Made by a program: the position numbers and the translations under genes
Shown: piece by piece, positions 45,255-54,800 of the stretch
Position numbering within the stretch: the stretch's first letter is position 1
How the letters are laid out: every line of letters begins with the position of its first letter
Assembly: GCA_035561075.1 (NCBI GenBank)
Contig: DATMYF010000037.1
Span: forward strand, 21,732 to 85,731
Source: JAMCRM01 sp035561075
Lineage (GTDB): Bacteria; Acidobacteriota; Terriglobia; Bryobacterales; Bryobacteraceae
DNA: 64,000 nucleotides
Direction of reading: 5' to 3'
The notes under the pieces: model-generated
What the model was told of the DNA's origin: nothing
Databases searched by the model: none
Seen by the model: only the letters and a program-made list of their open reading frames with translations

Positions 45255-46580
45255 ATGTCACTCATAAAGACTGGCAGACGTGCTTTCCTCGGCTCCGCTT
45301 CCGCGGGTCTGATCGCGGCGGCTTCGGACGGCTTTCAGGCCCCTCCGGTCACCCGGCCACGAGCCACCGCGGGCGATGACGTCGAACCAGCCTGGGACGA
45401 ACGCCTCACCGTCACTGTCGGTCACTCCCGTGCCGACATCGTGGGCTCGGATAACCGCGCCATACAGGCCGCAGTGGACTACGTTGCCGGCCTCGGCGGC
45501 GGCGTCGTTCGGATCCTGCCCGGAGCCTACCGGTTCCGCAACGCCGTCCATCTCCGCTCCGGCGTTCGCATCAAGGGGAGCGGGCTTGACTCCATCCTCG
45601 TCAAGGAAGCCTCGGCCAAGACTGATCTGGTCGCCAACTCCGACTGGTACGAGCGTGAAATCACACTTGCCAACCCCGCTGGGTTTGAGGTGGGCGACGG
45701 CATCGTCTTGCGCGGCCGCAACCCGCACAACAAGGGTGACGAAGTCCGGAAAGCCACGCTCATCGCCCGCAGCGGCAATCGGTTCAAGCTCGATCGCATG
45801 ATCGACGAGAATTTCTGGCTGGAGGGCAATTCCAGCGCGGCTACACTGTTCGCCCTCTTCGATGGCTTCCAGATTTCCGATGTCAGCATCGAGGATGTCT
45901 GGCTGGACGGCAATCGCGCTAACAACGAGTTCCTGAATGGCAACCATATCGGCTGCATCTTCCTGAGGGAATCGAAAGGAGTCACACTGCGGCGCGTGGT
46001 GGCGCGCAACTTCAACGGCGACGGCATCAGTTGGCAGGTCGCCCATGACGTGCGCGTCGTAAACTGCGAAAGCGTCAATAACGCCGGCCTCGGCCTGCAC
46101 CCCGGTTCGGGATCTCAGCGCGCCGTCATGGTGGGTAACAAAGTGGTTGGCAATGATATCGGCATCTTCTTTTGCTGGGGTGTGAGGTGGTCGCTCGCGG
46201 AGAAGAACACCGTCTCCGACACGCGCCGGCACGGTATTTCGCTGGGACACAGCGACACTGACAACGTCGTCCGCGGGAACCGCGTCGCGCGCAGCGGCGA
46301 GATCGGCATCCGCCTGCGACAGGAGCACGGGCCCGCGTTCACCCCGGACCGCAACCGTCTAGAGGCGAACGAGGTGCTCGACAGCGGCGGCGAAGCCGGT
46401 ATCGGCATCGATATTGAAGGTCGTACCGCTGCAATCGCGCTCGTCCGCAACGTCATTACCGAAAGCCGTGGCCCGGCAAAACGGATTGGGGTGCGAATCG
46501 GAGCGGAGGCGAGAGACATCTCGCGTGAGGGAAACCGAATTGAGGGCGTTTCCGTCCCGGTTCTCGATCTCCGGGGTTGA
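45255..46580 (+). CDS. Tat-exported right-handed parallel beta-helix protein
   Basis: A 441-residue protein. GRRAFLGSASAGLIAAAS is a Tat signal. The rest is a run of short coils with Asn-ladder and Gly spacing (NGHIGCIFLRES, VHDVRVVNCESVNNAG, GDIGIFFCWGVRWS) as in pectate-lyase and polysaccharide-lyase folds. No catalytic Arg/Lys pair was assigned, so it may be a hydrolase, lyase or epimerase of an acidic glycan. It pairs with the enolase-like gene across a divergent 143-base spacer, suggesting joint use of an acidic sugar. Confidence 0.8.
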   Translation: MSLIKTGRRAFLGSASAGLIAAASDGFQAPPVTRPRATAGDDVEPAWDERLTVTVGHSRADIVGSDNRAIQAAVDYVAGLGGGVVRILPGAYRFRNAVHLRSGVRIKGSGLDSILVKEASAKTDLVANSDWYEREITLANPAGFEVGDGIVLRGRNPHNKGDEVRKATLIARSGNRFKLDRMIDENFWLEGNSSAATLFALFDGFQISDVSIEDVWLDGNRANNEFLNGNHIGCIFLRESKGVTLRRVVARNFNGDGISWQVAHDVRVVNCESVNNAGLGLHPGSGSQRAVMVGNKVVGNDIGIFFCWGVRWSLAEKNTVSDTRRHGISLGHSDTDNVVRGNRVARSGEIGIRLRQEHGPAFTPDRNRLEANEVLDSGGEAGIGIDIEGRTAAIALVRNVITESRGPAKRIGVRIGAEARDISREGNRIEGVSVPVLDLRG

Positions 46581-46593
46581 CGATCGAGTTCGT

Positions 46594-46881
46594 CTACTCA
46601 ACTACGCGCAGGATCTCCCGGTGACCGGTCATCCACAGTTCGGTGTACCCCTTCATTTTTTCACGGAAGTTTTCATTGGTAGCATAGTCGCGCATACGAG
46701 CGTCGAATTCGCCAACGTTCTCGGCTTCATACTCGAGGACGACACGATTGAAGTCGCCTGTGAGATCCGTGAGCACCCGATGATTCAGTAGACCGGCGGT
46801 GGCCGCGGCACCTCTTAGTTGGGCTGCGAGCTTGCTTGCCTGTCCAGGTTTGGCAACGAAGCAGTTGCGAACAACGATCAT
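46594..46881 (-). CDS. Dimeric alpha/beta-barrel (ABM/NIPSNAP-like) small protein
   Basis: A 95-residue protein of the antibiotic-biosynthesis-monooxygenase-like dimeric barrel fold (VVRNCFVAKPGQASKLAAQL, FNRVVLEYEAENVGEFDARM, YTELWMTGHREILRVVE). Such proteins bind or oxidise small aromatic or hydrophobic molecules; the role here is unknown. RBS GGAGG is well placed before the ATG. It converges with the beta-helix gene, 13 bases apart. Confidence 0.72.
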   Translation of the reverse strand: MIVVRNCFVAKPGQASKLAAQLRGAAATAGLLNHRVLTDLTGDFNRVVLEYEAENVGEFDARMRDYATNENFREKMKGYTELWMTGHREILRVVE

Positions 46882-47004
46882 AGAAAACCTCCAGAGCTAA
46901 TGGCGGGGGTTTTCGAATTATCTCACGGGCGCAACAATACCTTCCGGCAGTTCGACTGAATGTCCAAACCAATTGTATGTGAACCAACACTTGAGGCGGG
47001 CTGC

Positions 47005-48432
47005 TTAGTCGCGCAAAGGCTCGCCTGATTTCGCATGGCCTACGGCCTCGCGAGAAGGTCTGATGTTTTGGTTCATGTGAAAGAAGTTTGTCGCATCATA
47101 CTTATCCTTGAGTGCCGCTAATCGTTCATACTTCGAACCGTATGCCGCTCGAACGCCTTCTTCCTCGACCTCGCCCAGATAGTTGACATAGGCTGCGCCC
47201 GCGAGGAACGGCTCCATCGCCGCCCAAAACTCGCGCGTCCAGCGAATGTTCGCATCGGTATCCGCGGCATTGGTCCAGACGGCCGTGATCAGGAAGTTGT
47301 AAGGCCAGTCCCGGTGGCCGAACGCGGTAGCGTCTTCCGGGATACGGCTCATCGCGCCATCGCCGTTGTGCTCCACCACAACGACCGACCGCTGCGAGGG
47401 CGCCTTCGAGTAGAAATTGAGAATGGTGTCGATTGCGCCATCGCTGAACGCCTTTAGATAGCTGGATTTCCAGTAGTTATAACTACCCCGGGGCCACAGA
47501 AAATCGGCCATGGTCTGAGCCGCACTGTAAGGCATGGCCCGATAGGTGTCCGCAGCGGGCGGACCGAACTCGCGCAGCGAGCGAAGCTTGCGTGCACCGG
47601 TTTCCAGCGGTCCCACGTAGACGCCTCCCATTCCAACGATCGGCTCACGGCGCAACTCGTCCGGGACCGGAAGTTCCGGCGGGGCCGTAAAGACCAGCGC
47701 GCCATTGGTCATCTCTTCCGGCGCTGTCGATTCATACTCGCGCCAGAACCTCAGCGCATCGCGCCCTTTGGACGCAGGGTGCAACACGAGGCCTGCTAGC
47801 ACTGTTCCGGCAGGGTGAACCTTGAACTCGAAAGAGGTCACGATGCCGAAGTTGCCACCACCGCCGCGAACGCCCCAGAACAGATCCTGGTGTTCATTGG
47901 TACTGGTCATTAGCAGTTGACCGTCTGCGGTGACAATATCGGCTGACAAGAGATTATCCAGAGCGAGGCCATGCTTTCGAACCATCCAACCCAGCCCGCC
48001 ACCCACCGTCAGCCCCGCCACCCCGGTAGTCCCGACAAAGCCGCCAGTCGCTGCCAGTCCGAAGGCTTGCAGGTCGTGAGCGAGTTCGGCCCAGGTGACG
48101 CCCGGCTCAACTCGGACGGTGCGTGTTCCAGGATCAATGCGAATGCCCTTCATCGCCGAAAGATCGATCACCATGCCGCCGTCGCACAAACTGATGCCCG
48201 CCACGTTGTGGCCCGCCCCGCGGACCGCTACGACAATGCCGTGGGTTCGGGCGAACGTGACAGAAGCGATGACATCGGCGACGCCGGCACATCGCACAAT
48301 CATTGCCGGGCACCGGTCAATCATGGCATTGTGTACTTTGCGCGCTTCCTCATACCCAGTCTGGCCAGGAAGGATCAGTTGTCCCCGCAGGGAAGTGCGC
48401 AACTCTTCCATAGCTGATTCCGGTATCATCAT
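47005..48432 (-). CDS. FAD-dependent oxidase of the berberine-bridge-enzyme (BBE) type
   Basis: A 475-residue flavoprotein. The FAD-binding part opens with RCAGVADVIASVTFARTHG and VAVRGAGHNVAG, whose His is at the place used for covalent FAD attachment. GFVGTTGVAGLTVGGGLGWM and GVRGGGGNFGIVTSFEF follow. The C-terminal BBE motif YLGEVEEEGVRAAYG is typical. Substrates in the family are sugars, alcohols or alkaloids. No signal peptide was seen. The start is the ATG at 48432 after GGAGGGG. Confidence 0.87.
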   Translation of the reverse strand: MMIPESAMEELRTSLRGQLILPGQTGYEEARKVHNAMIDRCPAMIVRCAGVADVIASVTFARTHGIVVAVRGAGHNVAGISLCDGGMVIDLSAMKGIRIDPGTRTVRVEPGVTWAELAHDLQAFGLAATGGFVGTTGVAGLTVGGGLGWMVRKHGLALDNLLSADIVTADGQLLMTSTNEHQDLFWGVRGGGGNFGIVTSFEFKVHPAGTVLAGLVLHPASKGRDALRFWREYESTAPEEMTNGALVFTAPPELPVPDELRREPIVGMGGVYVGPLETGARKLRSLREFGPPAADTYRAMPYSAAQTMADFLWPRGSYNYWKSSYLKAFSDGAIDTILNFYSKAPSQRSVVVVEHNGDGAMSRIPEDATAFGHRDWPYNFLITAVWTNAADTDANIRWTREFWAAMEPFLAGAAYVNYLGEVEEEGVRAAYGSKYERLAALKDKYDATNFFHMNQNIRPSREAVGHAKSGEPLRD

Positions 48433-48658
48433 CAGTCCCCTCCAATGTTTGACACTCGGGCGCGCTTGGGCCAAGACCCACCGTGGCGCCCTTTTTTACC
48501 CAAAATAGTACACCCGATATGTGTTGGAGTGGAGGTGCGTTGGCGTCCAGTCGATCTATAGGATGCCGGCGCGTCGGACTGATCGGTAAAGCGGCCGCCA
48601 GACCGCAACGACTCTGGAGGCCGAAAGGGGTTCCATGTTGCAACGGAACGTTTCGATG

Positions 48659-48704
48659 AGGCGCCGGTGATTGGAACCCTGCTCTCCGGTAAGCGCCGGC
48701 GCCT
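48659..48704 (-). terminator. Inverted repeat downstream of the DegT-family gene
   Basis: AGGCGCCGG (48659-48667) can pair with CCGGCGCCT (48696-48704), loop of 28 bases, six bases after the stop of the aminotransferase on the minus strand. A weak terminator candidate without a T-tract. Confidence 0.4.
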
Positions 48705-48710
48705 AATCTC

Positions 48711-50048
48711 CTACGCTTTCGCCAGTTCCGCCCTGTGCGCCCAGACTTTCTCGAACGCCTTTACGTACTGGTCCACCAATTCGGGCACGTCTTCGTACAA
48801 GAGCGGCAGGCTCATACTGGTTTTGGCCAGTTCGAGGTGTCCGGGAAGTACATCCGGGATCTGCGGAGCATGGTGCCACCACTTGGCCTCGGAGTAGACC
48901 TTCAACGGGTGCTGCTCCTGGATACGGCGGCTGGCGTTGACAGCAACGCCTTCGGCCCGCAGTGCCTTTATCGCCGCGTCCTTGGAGAACCCGGCTTTTT
49001 TCTCGTCGAAGAGCAACTGGTTGCTGCCGTAATAGATGCGGGTCTGGTCCGGCCGGCAGCGAGGCTCCGAAAGACCGGGCAGCGCGGCCAAGCGGTCGTT
49101 CAGGTTGCGAACCCGCCGTCGGGTAGCATGGTTCAACTCATCCAAGCCTCGCAATCGCACCCGCAGCACCGCCGCGGCCATCGGATGCATACGGTACTTC
49201 TGGCCCAACCCTGTGCTGTGATAACCACTGTATGGGCTGGCGTTGCCGAACTTCGAGGCATCTTCGTAGTGTCCGAAAATGGATGCGCGCTCCCAGTACT
49301 CCCGGCTCTGGTACATCCCCATGCCGCCTTCGATGCCCGGCATCGGCTTGGAGGCCTGGAAACTCGTAATCGACATCACACCGAATGTGCCCATACGCTT
49401 GCCTTGCATCTCGGCGCCCTGGGAGTGGGCCGCATCCTCCAGCAGAATCAGCCCTTGCTTTTTGGCGAAGTCGGCAATCTTGTCCATCTCGCAGGGCAAC
49501 CCGATCCGGTGCATGGGCACTATCGCCCGCGTCCGAGGTGTCAGGTGTTTGGCGGCATACTCCACGTCGAAGTTGCCGGTACGCGGATCGACGTCGATGA
49601 AAACGGGCACGTACCCGAAGAACCGCATCGGCACCACGGTGGCCCAGAATGTGTGAGACGGCACCATGATTTCGGAACCCGCCGGAAGGTCCAGCGCGAA
49701 GTACAGCGAGGTCAAGGCGCTCGTGCCGTTCATGTGGGCCTTCACGTAGTTCGCCCTGGTAAAAGCCTGCCACTCTTTCTCGAAGAGCGGAAGCTCCTCG
49801 TAGTACCTGCCGCTGTTAATCAGCGCGATCAGCGCATCTTTCTCTTCCTGGCCGTACCTGGGCCAGGCAGTCAGTGCCGCAAAGCGTTTCGCCGGAAAAT
49901 TGATGGCCTTCGGGCCGCCATTCAGGGCCAAAGCCTCCGCCGCTCCCGCAACACTACGGCCGGCAAGGCTCAGACCGGCCACGGAAGCCGCACCGGCCTG
50001 CACGAACGACCGCCGCGTCTCCGACGATTTCATCTGGTGATTGGACAT
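48711..50048 (-). CDS. DegT/DnrJ/EryC1-family PLP aminotransferase with a Tat signal
   Basis: A 445-residue sugar aminotransferase-like protein. The PLP-binding Lys is K234 in TSFQASKPMPGIEGG, the ring Asp lies in LEDAAHSQGA, and the whole fold is of normal length after residue 40. The N-terminus TRRSFVQAGAASVAGLSLAG is a twin-arginine signal, unusual for a family that normally acts in the cytoplasm on nucleotide sugars. AGGAGG precedes the ATG. It stands next to a signal-peptide adenylate kinase. Confidence 0.84.
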   Translation of the reverse strand: MSNHQMKSSETRRSFVQAGAASVAGLSLAGRSVAGAAEALALNGGPKAINFPAKRFAALTAWPRYGQEEKDALIALINSGRYYEELPLFEKEWQAFTRANYVKAHMNGTSALTSLYFALDLPAGSEIMVPSHTFWATVVPMRFFGYVPVFIDVDPRTGNFDVEYAAKHLTPRTRAIVPMHRIGLPCEMDKIADFAKKQGLILLEDAAHSQGAEMQGKRMGTFGVMSITSFQASKPMPGIEGGMGMYQSREYWERASIFGHYEDASKFGNASPYSGYHSTGLGQKYRMHPMAAAVLRVRLRGLDELNHATRRRVRNLNDRLAALPGLSEPRCRPDQTRIYYGSNQLLFDEKKAGFSKDAAIKALRAEGVAVNASRRIQEQHPLKVYSEAKWWHHAPQIPDVLPGHLELAKTSMSLPLLYEDVPELVDQYVKAFEKVWAHRAELAKA

Positions 50049-50179
50049 GATGCACTCCTCCTCTACTGTGCTCTCTCCGCCCGCCTGGAGGTATACCACA
50101 GATAACGAACGGGCGGAAGGCCTTGGTTGGCGTTGCGAGTCGGCCCACGCTGGCGGCACGTGCCGCGCGTTTCGTGCCA

Positions 50180-50824
50180 CTACGGTCCGGGGGTCCGCAG
50201 CAGCGTATCGATCCCCTGCTCAACTTTCCGCCAGACCTCGTCCAGCGGACCCGTCGCGTCGATCGTGACCACCTGTGGGTACCTCTTGAGGACCAAGTCG
50301 GCTTGGGTGTGATATTCGGCTTGGCGGCGCTCGATTGTTTGAGGCTCGTCGTCCGCGCGGCCTCGTTTCAGCATCCGTTCTGTGGCCGTCGCGTCGGAGA
50401 CAGTCAGGTGCACCACTACCGGCCGGCCGAGTCCCCGTTGCCGCGAAACGCGATCCAGGTACTCCGCCTGCTTAACGGTCAGCGGGAACCCGTCCAGCAC
50501 GAAACCCTTGCTCACATCCAGTTTCCCGAGCCGCTGCTCCAAGAGCTTGACCGAGACCTCATCGCTCACCAGGTCGCCACTTTCGACGGGTGCGCGCAGG
50601 GTCCTCTTGCTGCCGGCCGTGCCCCATCCGCCCGCCTGCTTCAGTAGGTCCGCCATGCTGACCGAGGGTATCCTGTACCGCTCGCTGATCTTCTTGGCGT
50701 TCACCGTTTTGCCGCTTCCGGGTGGCCCGAGAACGAGGATCACCGGTCCCGGTCCAGCCGATGCGAGCGCGACGGGAAAGGTCAACAAACAAAAAACGGC
50801 TGACAATACATAATTTCGTGACAC
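50180..50824 (-). CDS. Adenylate-kinase-like protein with an N-terminal signal peptide
   Basis: A 214-residue nucleoside monophosphate kinase. The P-loop is GPPGSGKT (residues 33-40), and AMP-binding and LID-region features follow (GFVLDGFPLTVKQAEYLD, RADDEPQTIERRQAEY). Residues 1-25 (SRNYVLSAVFCLLTFPVALASAG) form a clear signal peptide, which cytoplasmic adenylate kinases do not have. The GTG start was chosen for the GAGGAGGGG directly in front of it. It is not the essential cytoplasmic adk by this evidence; export or membrane tethering is inferred. Confidence 0.82.
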   Translation of the reverse strand: MSRNYVLSAVFCLLTFPVALASAGPGPVILVLGPPGSGKTVNAKKISERYRIPSVSMADLLKQAGGWGTAGSKRTLRAPVESGDLVSDEVSVKLLEQRLGKLDVSKGFVLDGFPLTVKQAEYLDRVSRQRGLGRPVVVHLTVSDATATERMLKRGRADDEPQTIERRQAEYHTQADLVLKRYPQVVTIDATGPLDEVWRKVEQGIDTLLRTPGP

Positions 50825-50939
50825 CTGCCCCTCCTCTAGCTTTAGCTGTAATTTCACGGTCGGTCTGAACCAAATGCGTTTTCAAAACGTCTAATAGTTC
50901 AAGATTACCAATGTCGCAACATCTGAGCCGGGAGAACGC

Positions 50940-51272
50940 ATGAGCATTACGACGGAAGTGTCGAAGTTGGCAGAGCTTCGTGCGAAAACGGATCGGCAGT
51001 TGTTCGAAATCGTCTCGAAGGCGCTGGACCACGGTCTGGTTTCGGCGACGGTCGCGGATGCCCAGTACGTCCGTGGAGACCGAGAACAGGCCGAGCGGCT
51101 TCAGGCGAGGGCACAACGGGCCTATGAAGACTCCGGCATGTTCGTGCCAGTGATATATGGACTCAGCCAACATCAACGGAATCGGCTGGAGCAGCGGCGG
51201 CGGGAACTCCGGGAGAAGCTTGAGCGGGTCGACGAATACCGGGAGCCTCTGAGGCGGACGGCGTGTTGTTGA
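50940..51272 (+). CDS. Small hypothetical protein, mostly helical
   Basis: A 110-residue protein with high Arg/Glu content and a heptad-like C-terminal half (QHQRNRLEQRRRELREKLERVDEY), probably a short coiled coil. GGGAGA precedes the ATG. No family is recognised. It is divergent from the adenylate-kinase-like gene. Confidence 0.58.
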   Translation: MSITTEVSKLAELRAKTDRQLFEIVSKALDHGLVSATVADAQYVRGDREQAERLQARAQRAYEDSGMFVPVIYGLSQHQRNRLEQRRRELREKLERVDEYREPLRRTACC

Positions 51273-51896
51273 CAGTTCTGCAACGATAGGGAGGCCCGGG
51301 GCCATCCGCGGAACTCCGCATTCATCAGGCTACAAACATCGACGGGCGGGCACCGCTGAGACTGTGATTGGAAGCGTGTTTCTCGTCGGTTTGGCGTGGG
51401 CTTGGATTCGCCCGGCTCTACTGACCCGATTGCAGGTAATCCCGCGGCCGATCGCGACTTTCGCGTTGCGGCGCTGCGTCCCGACCTGCACGATGCGGCG
51501 GGACTGTTCGGCGCTGCTTGGGACCGTCAAACGCCACACAGCCCGCGCTGAACAAGACCGCCACAGAGGACCGGCTGCAAGTGTCTCATGATAACTAGAC
51601 TAGGCCAGGTCCTCAAGGAAAGCGGACTGTAGTCAGCGCTGGGGCGCGAGTCGGCATCTGCGCCCTTCAGTGCGCAACTTTTGCAGTTTATTAGTAAGTT
51701 CAAGGCCATTTTAGCTGGTTCTGTTCCATAGTCTGTGCGTTTTAGCACAGAATCGCACGCAGGAGAGCGCAGACCGTGTTTCCGCTTGTATCTCGTTCCA
51801 CAGCGGTGCAGTTAGTAACCCTGCCGTTGACGTGTTCACTCTTTTGTGCTTGATTCTCTGTCTGCTTCCATGCAGAATCACACCGAAGGGAGGCTT
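51273..51896. other. Long intergenic stretch in front of the second TonB receptor
   Basis: About 620 bases. The first 460 hold no supportable gene; short frames there lack initiation signals and family resemblance. The last 100 or so include a decayed copy of the receptor leader (51748-51838) and then the true leader with its Shine-Dalgarno. Confidence 0.55.
51748..51838 (+). repeat. Decayed tandem copy of the TonB-receptor 5' leader and signal-peptide codons
   Basis: CAGAATCGCAC and later CGTGTTTCCGCTTGTATCT here match CAGAATCACAC and CGTGTTTGCGCTTGTATCT of the genuine leader and signal-peptide codons (51873 and 51911 onward). About eleven bases covering the Shine-Dalgarno and start codon are missing in this copy. 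It is a non-coding relic of a local duplication. Confidence 0.7.
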
Positions 51897-54800
51897 ATGT
51901 CTCGCACAATCGTGTTTGCGCTTGTATCTTGTCTGACCGCGGTGCCGCTAATGAATCCTGCCTTTGGGCAGGAAACCAGCGCGGGCATCACCGGCCGTGT
52001 TACGGATCCGTCCGGGGGGGCCATGGCCGGAGCCAGTGTGACGGCAAAGGACCTGCAACGGGGTACCGCCTGGCCCACCAAAACTAATGAAGACGGCATT
52101 TACGCGTTCCCGCGCGTTCCGGTTGGCACCTACGAGCTTCGGATCGAAGCGCCTGGCTTTAAGACTTTTGTCAAATCAGACATACAACTCGAGATTAACC
52201 AGAGGGCGCGTGTGGATGCGCCTATGGAAGTCGGCGCTGTCACCGAAAGCGTGCAGGTCACGGGCGAGGCCGCGCTGTTGCAAACCGAGACCACCCAGGT
52301 CGGTTCGGTAATCGGCTCCAACACGATCACCAACACGCCCCTGGTGAGCCGCAATTTCGTCCAGTTGACGTTGCTGGTACCGGGTGTGACTACCCCCGAC
52401 CCCGCGTCGATGCTAAATGGTACGCGCACCAGCGGCGGGGGCCGTCCATACGTAAACGGCAACCGCAAAGAAGCCAATAACTTCTTGCTGGATGGTGTCG
52501 ATAATAATCAGGTCGCCGATAACCTGACAGCTTACCAGCCGAACATTGATGCCATCCAGGAATTCAAGATGATCACGAACAATGCCTCCGCCGAGTTCGG
52601 CAACTTCCAGGGCGGCATCGTCAACGTGACCATTAAGTCGGGCACCAATGACTTCCACGGCAACCTCTTCGAATTCTTCCGGAATGACAAGCTGAACGCC
52701 AACAACTGGGGCCGTAACTGGGCAGGCACGAACCGGGCGGCCCTGCGCTGGAACATCTTTGGCGGCACGTTCGGCGGACGCATCGTCCGTGACAAGCTGT
52801 TCTTCTTCATGGATTACCAGGGCACCCGTCGAGCCAATCCCGGCAGCCCGAGCTCCATCAGCGTCATTCCGGCGGAATTCCGGCAAGGGGATTTCTCCCG
52901 GCTGCTTTCGGAGAAGGGGATCCAACTCTACAACCCGTACGCGATCAATTCGGACGGCACCCGGCAGGCCTTCGCCAATAACCAGATTCCGAAGAGCCTG
53001 ATGAGCCCCGTGGCACTGAAGCTGTTCAGTTCGCCCGATCTCTACCCGCTGCCAACCGGCACCGGCCTGCAAGACAATTTCTTCAACGTCGCCAGTAGCT
53101 ACGTCAACGCGGACCAGGGTGATGTCAAGGTGGACTATAAGCCCACCGCCGCGGATTTCTTTACCGTTCGCTATTCCAACGGGCGGCAGGATCAGCCGGG
53201 CACCAACACGTTCCCGCTGCTCTACAACAGCTTCAGCACGCAGCCGTTCCAGGCCGCCGTGGCGAACTGGACCCGCACCCTGTCACCCACGGTCGTGAAC
53301 GAGGCGCGCATGGGCGTGAACTACATCATGCTGCACAATGGCGGCGCGGATAAGGGCCTGGGCGCCATCGCCACGACCCTGGGGATCGGCGGCGTGCCCA
53401 CGGGGCTGATGGCGGTGAACTTTACGAATGGCCTGGCCAGCAGCGTCGGGAACGCTAACATCGGTGCCCAGACGCGGCGCGCCGATACCACCTATCACTT
53501 CGCGGACAACGTGACGATTATCCGCGGCCGGCACATGATGAAGACCGGAGGGCAGTTGTTGCGGCAGCATAACAACTCCTTCTATGCCGGCAACAACGGG
53601 CGCACCGGGTTCATCAGCTTCAACGGGCAGTACACCTGGGGACCCAACCCGAGCAGCGCTACATCGAAGGGCTCCGCAGAAGCTGACTTCATGCTGGGGT
53701 ATCCGTCCAGCCTCGGCCGTGGCTTGAGCACGGGCACCTGGGGGCACCGCAAAATCATCTATGGGGTTTATTTCCAGGATGACTGGCGCGCGCTGGACAG
53801 CTTGACGTTGAACCTCGGCCTGCGCTGGGAGTACCATACGCCGCTGGTCGAGATTTTGGATCGCCAGTCCAACTTCGATGCGTGGAGCGGCAAACTCCTG
53901 TTAGCCGGAAAGGACGGCAACAGCCGCGCGCTCTACCAGCCGTTTAAGAAGGACTTCCAGCCGCGCATTGGGTTTGCATGGACGCCCAAGTTCCTGGGAG
54001 GCAGCACAGTAATTCGCGGCGCCTACACGATCTCGTCATTTATGGAAGGTACCGGCACCAACCTGCGGCTGCCGCTCAATCCGCCGTTCAACACCGAGTA
54101 TGAGGCGATCAACACGGACCCGAAGACCTTTGGCTCAACCCTCTCCGAAGGCATGGCGGCATTGCAGTCGGCCGATCCTTACAAGAACGCCACTATCCGC
54201 CTGTGGGATCCATTCGTGCGGCCGGCCATCACTCAGCAGTGGAACCTCACCATAGAGCGGCAGTTGCCGGCAAACAACGTTCTCTCGGTGGGCTACGTGG
54301 GGCAGCACGGCACGCATCTGGTGGTGCCGATGCCGTACTTCCAGAGGCAGTTACTGCCGAACGGCACGACCATACCCAGCCCCTATCTGGCCGGGAACCC
54401 GTTGCTGGCGAGCATCTCCCAGATATCGGGAACCGAAACCAACGGGAACCAACGCTATGACAGCCTGCAGGTGAATTTGCGGAAGCGACTCTCGGCGGGT
54501 CTGGAATACCAGGTGTCCTACACGTTCTCGAAGGGCCTGTCGGATGCTATAGGTTACTACGGAGACGGCGGGCAGTCGGGTTCGCAGTCCGCTTACATGC
54601 AGTACCTATATAACCGCAAGGGGGATTGGGGGCTGACGTACTTCGACGTGAGGCACAACTTCGTCACGTCTTACGTTTATGACCTACCGTTCGGCAAGGG
54701 CAAGAAGCTGGGCAGTTCCTGGAGCCCGGTGGTGGAACAGATTTTAGGCAACTGGCAGCTGGGAGGCATCCTGACCCTGCACACGGGCTTCCCGCTGACC

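Noticed and set aside
51364..51591. A 75-codon frame upstream of the second TonB receptor
   Set aside because: No good Shine-Dalgarno, no family match, and composition close to random for this GC level.
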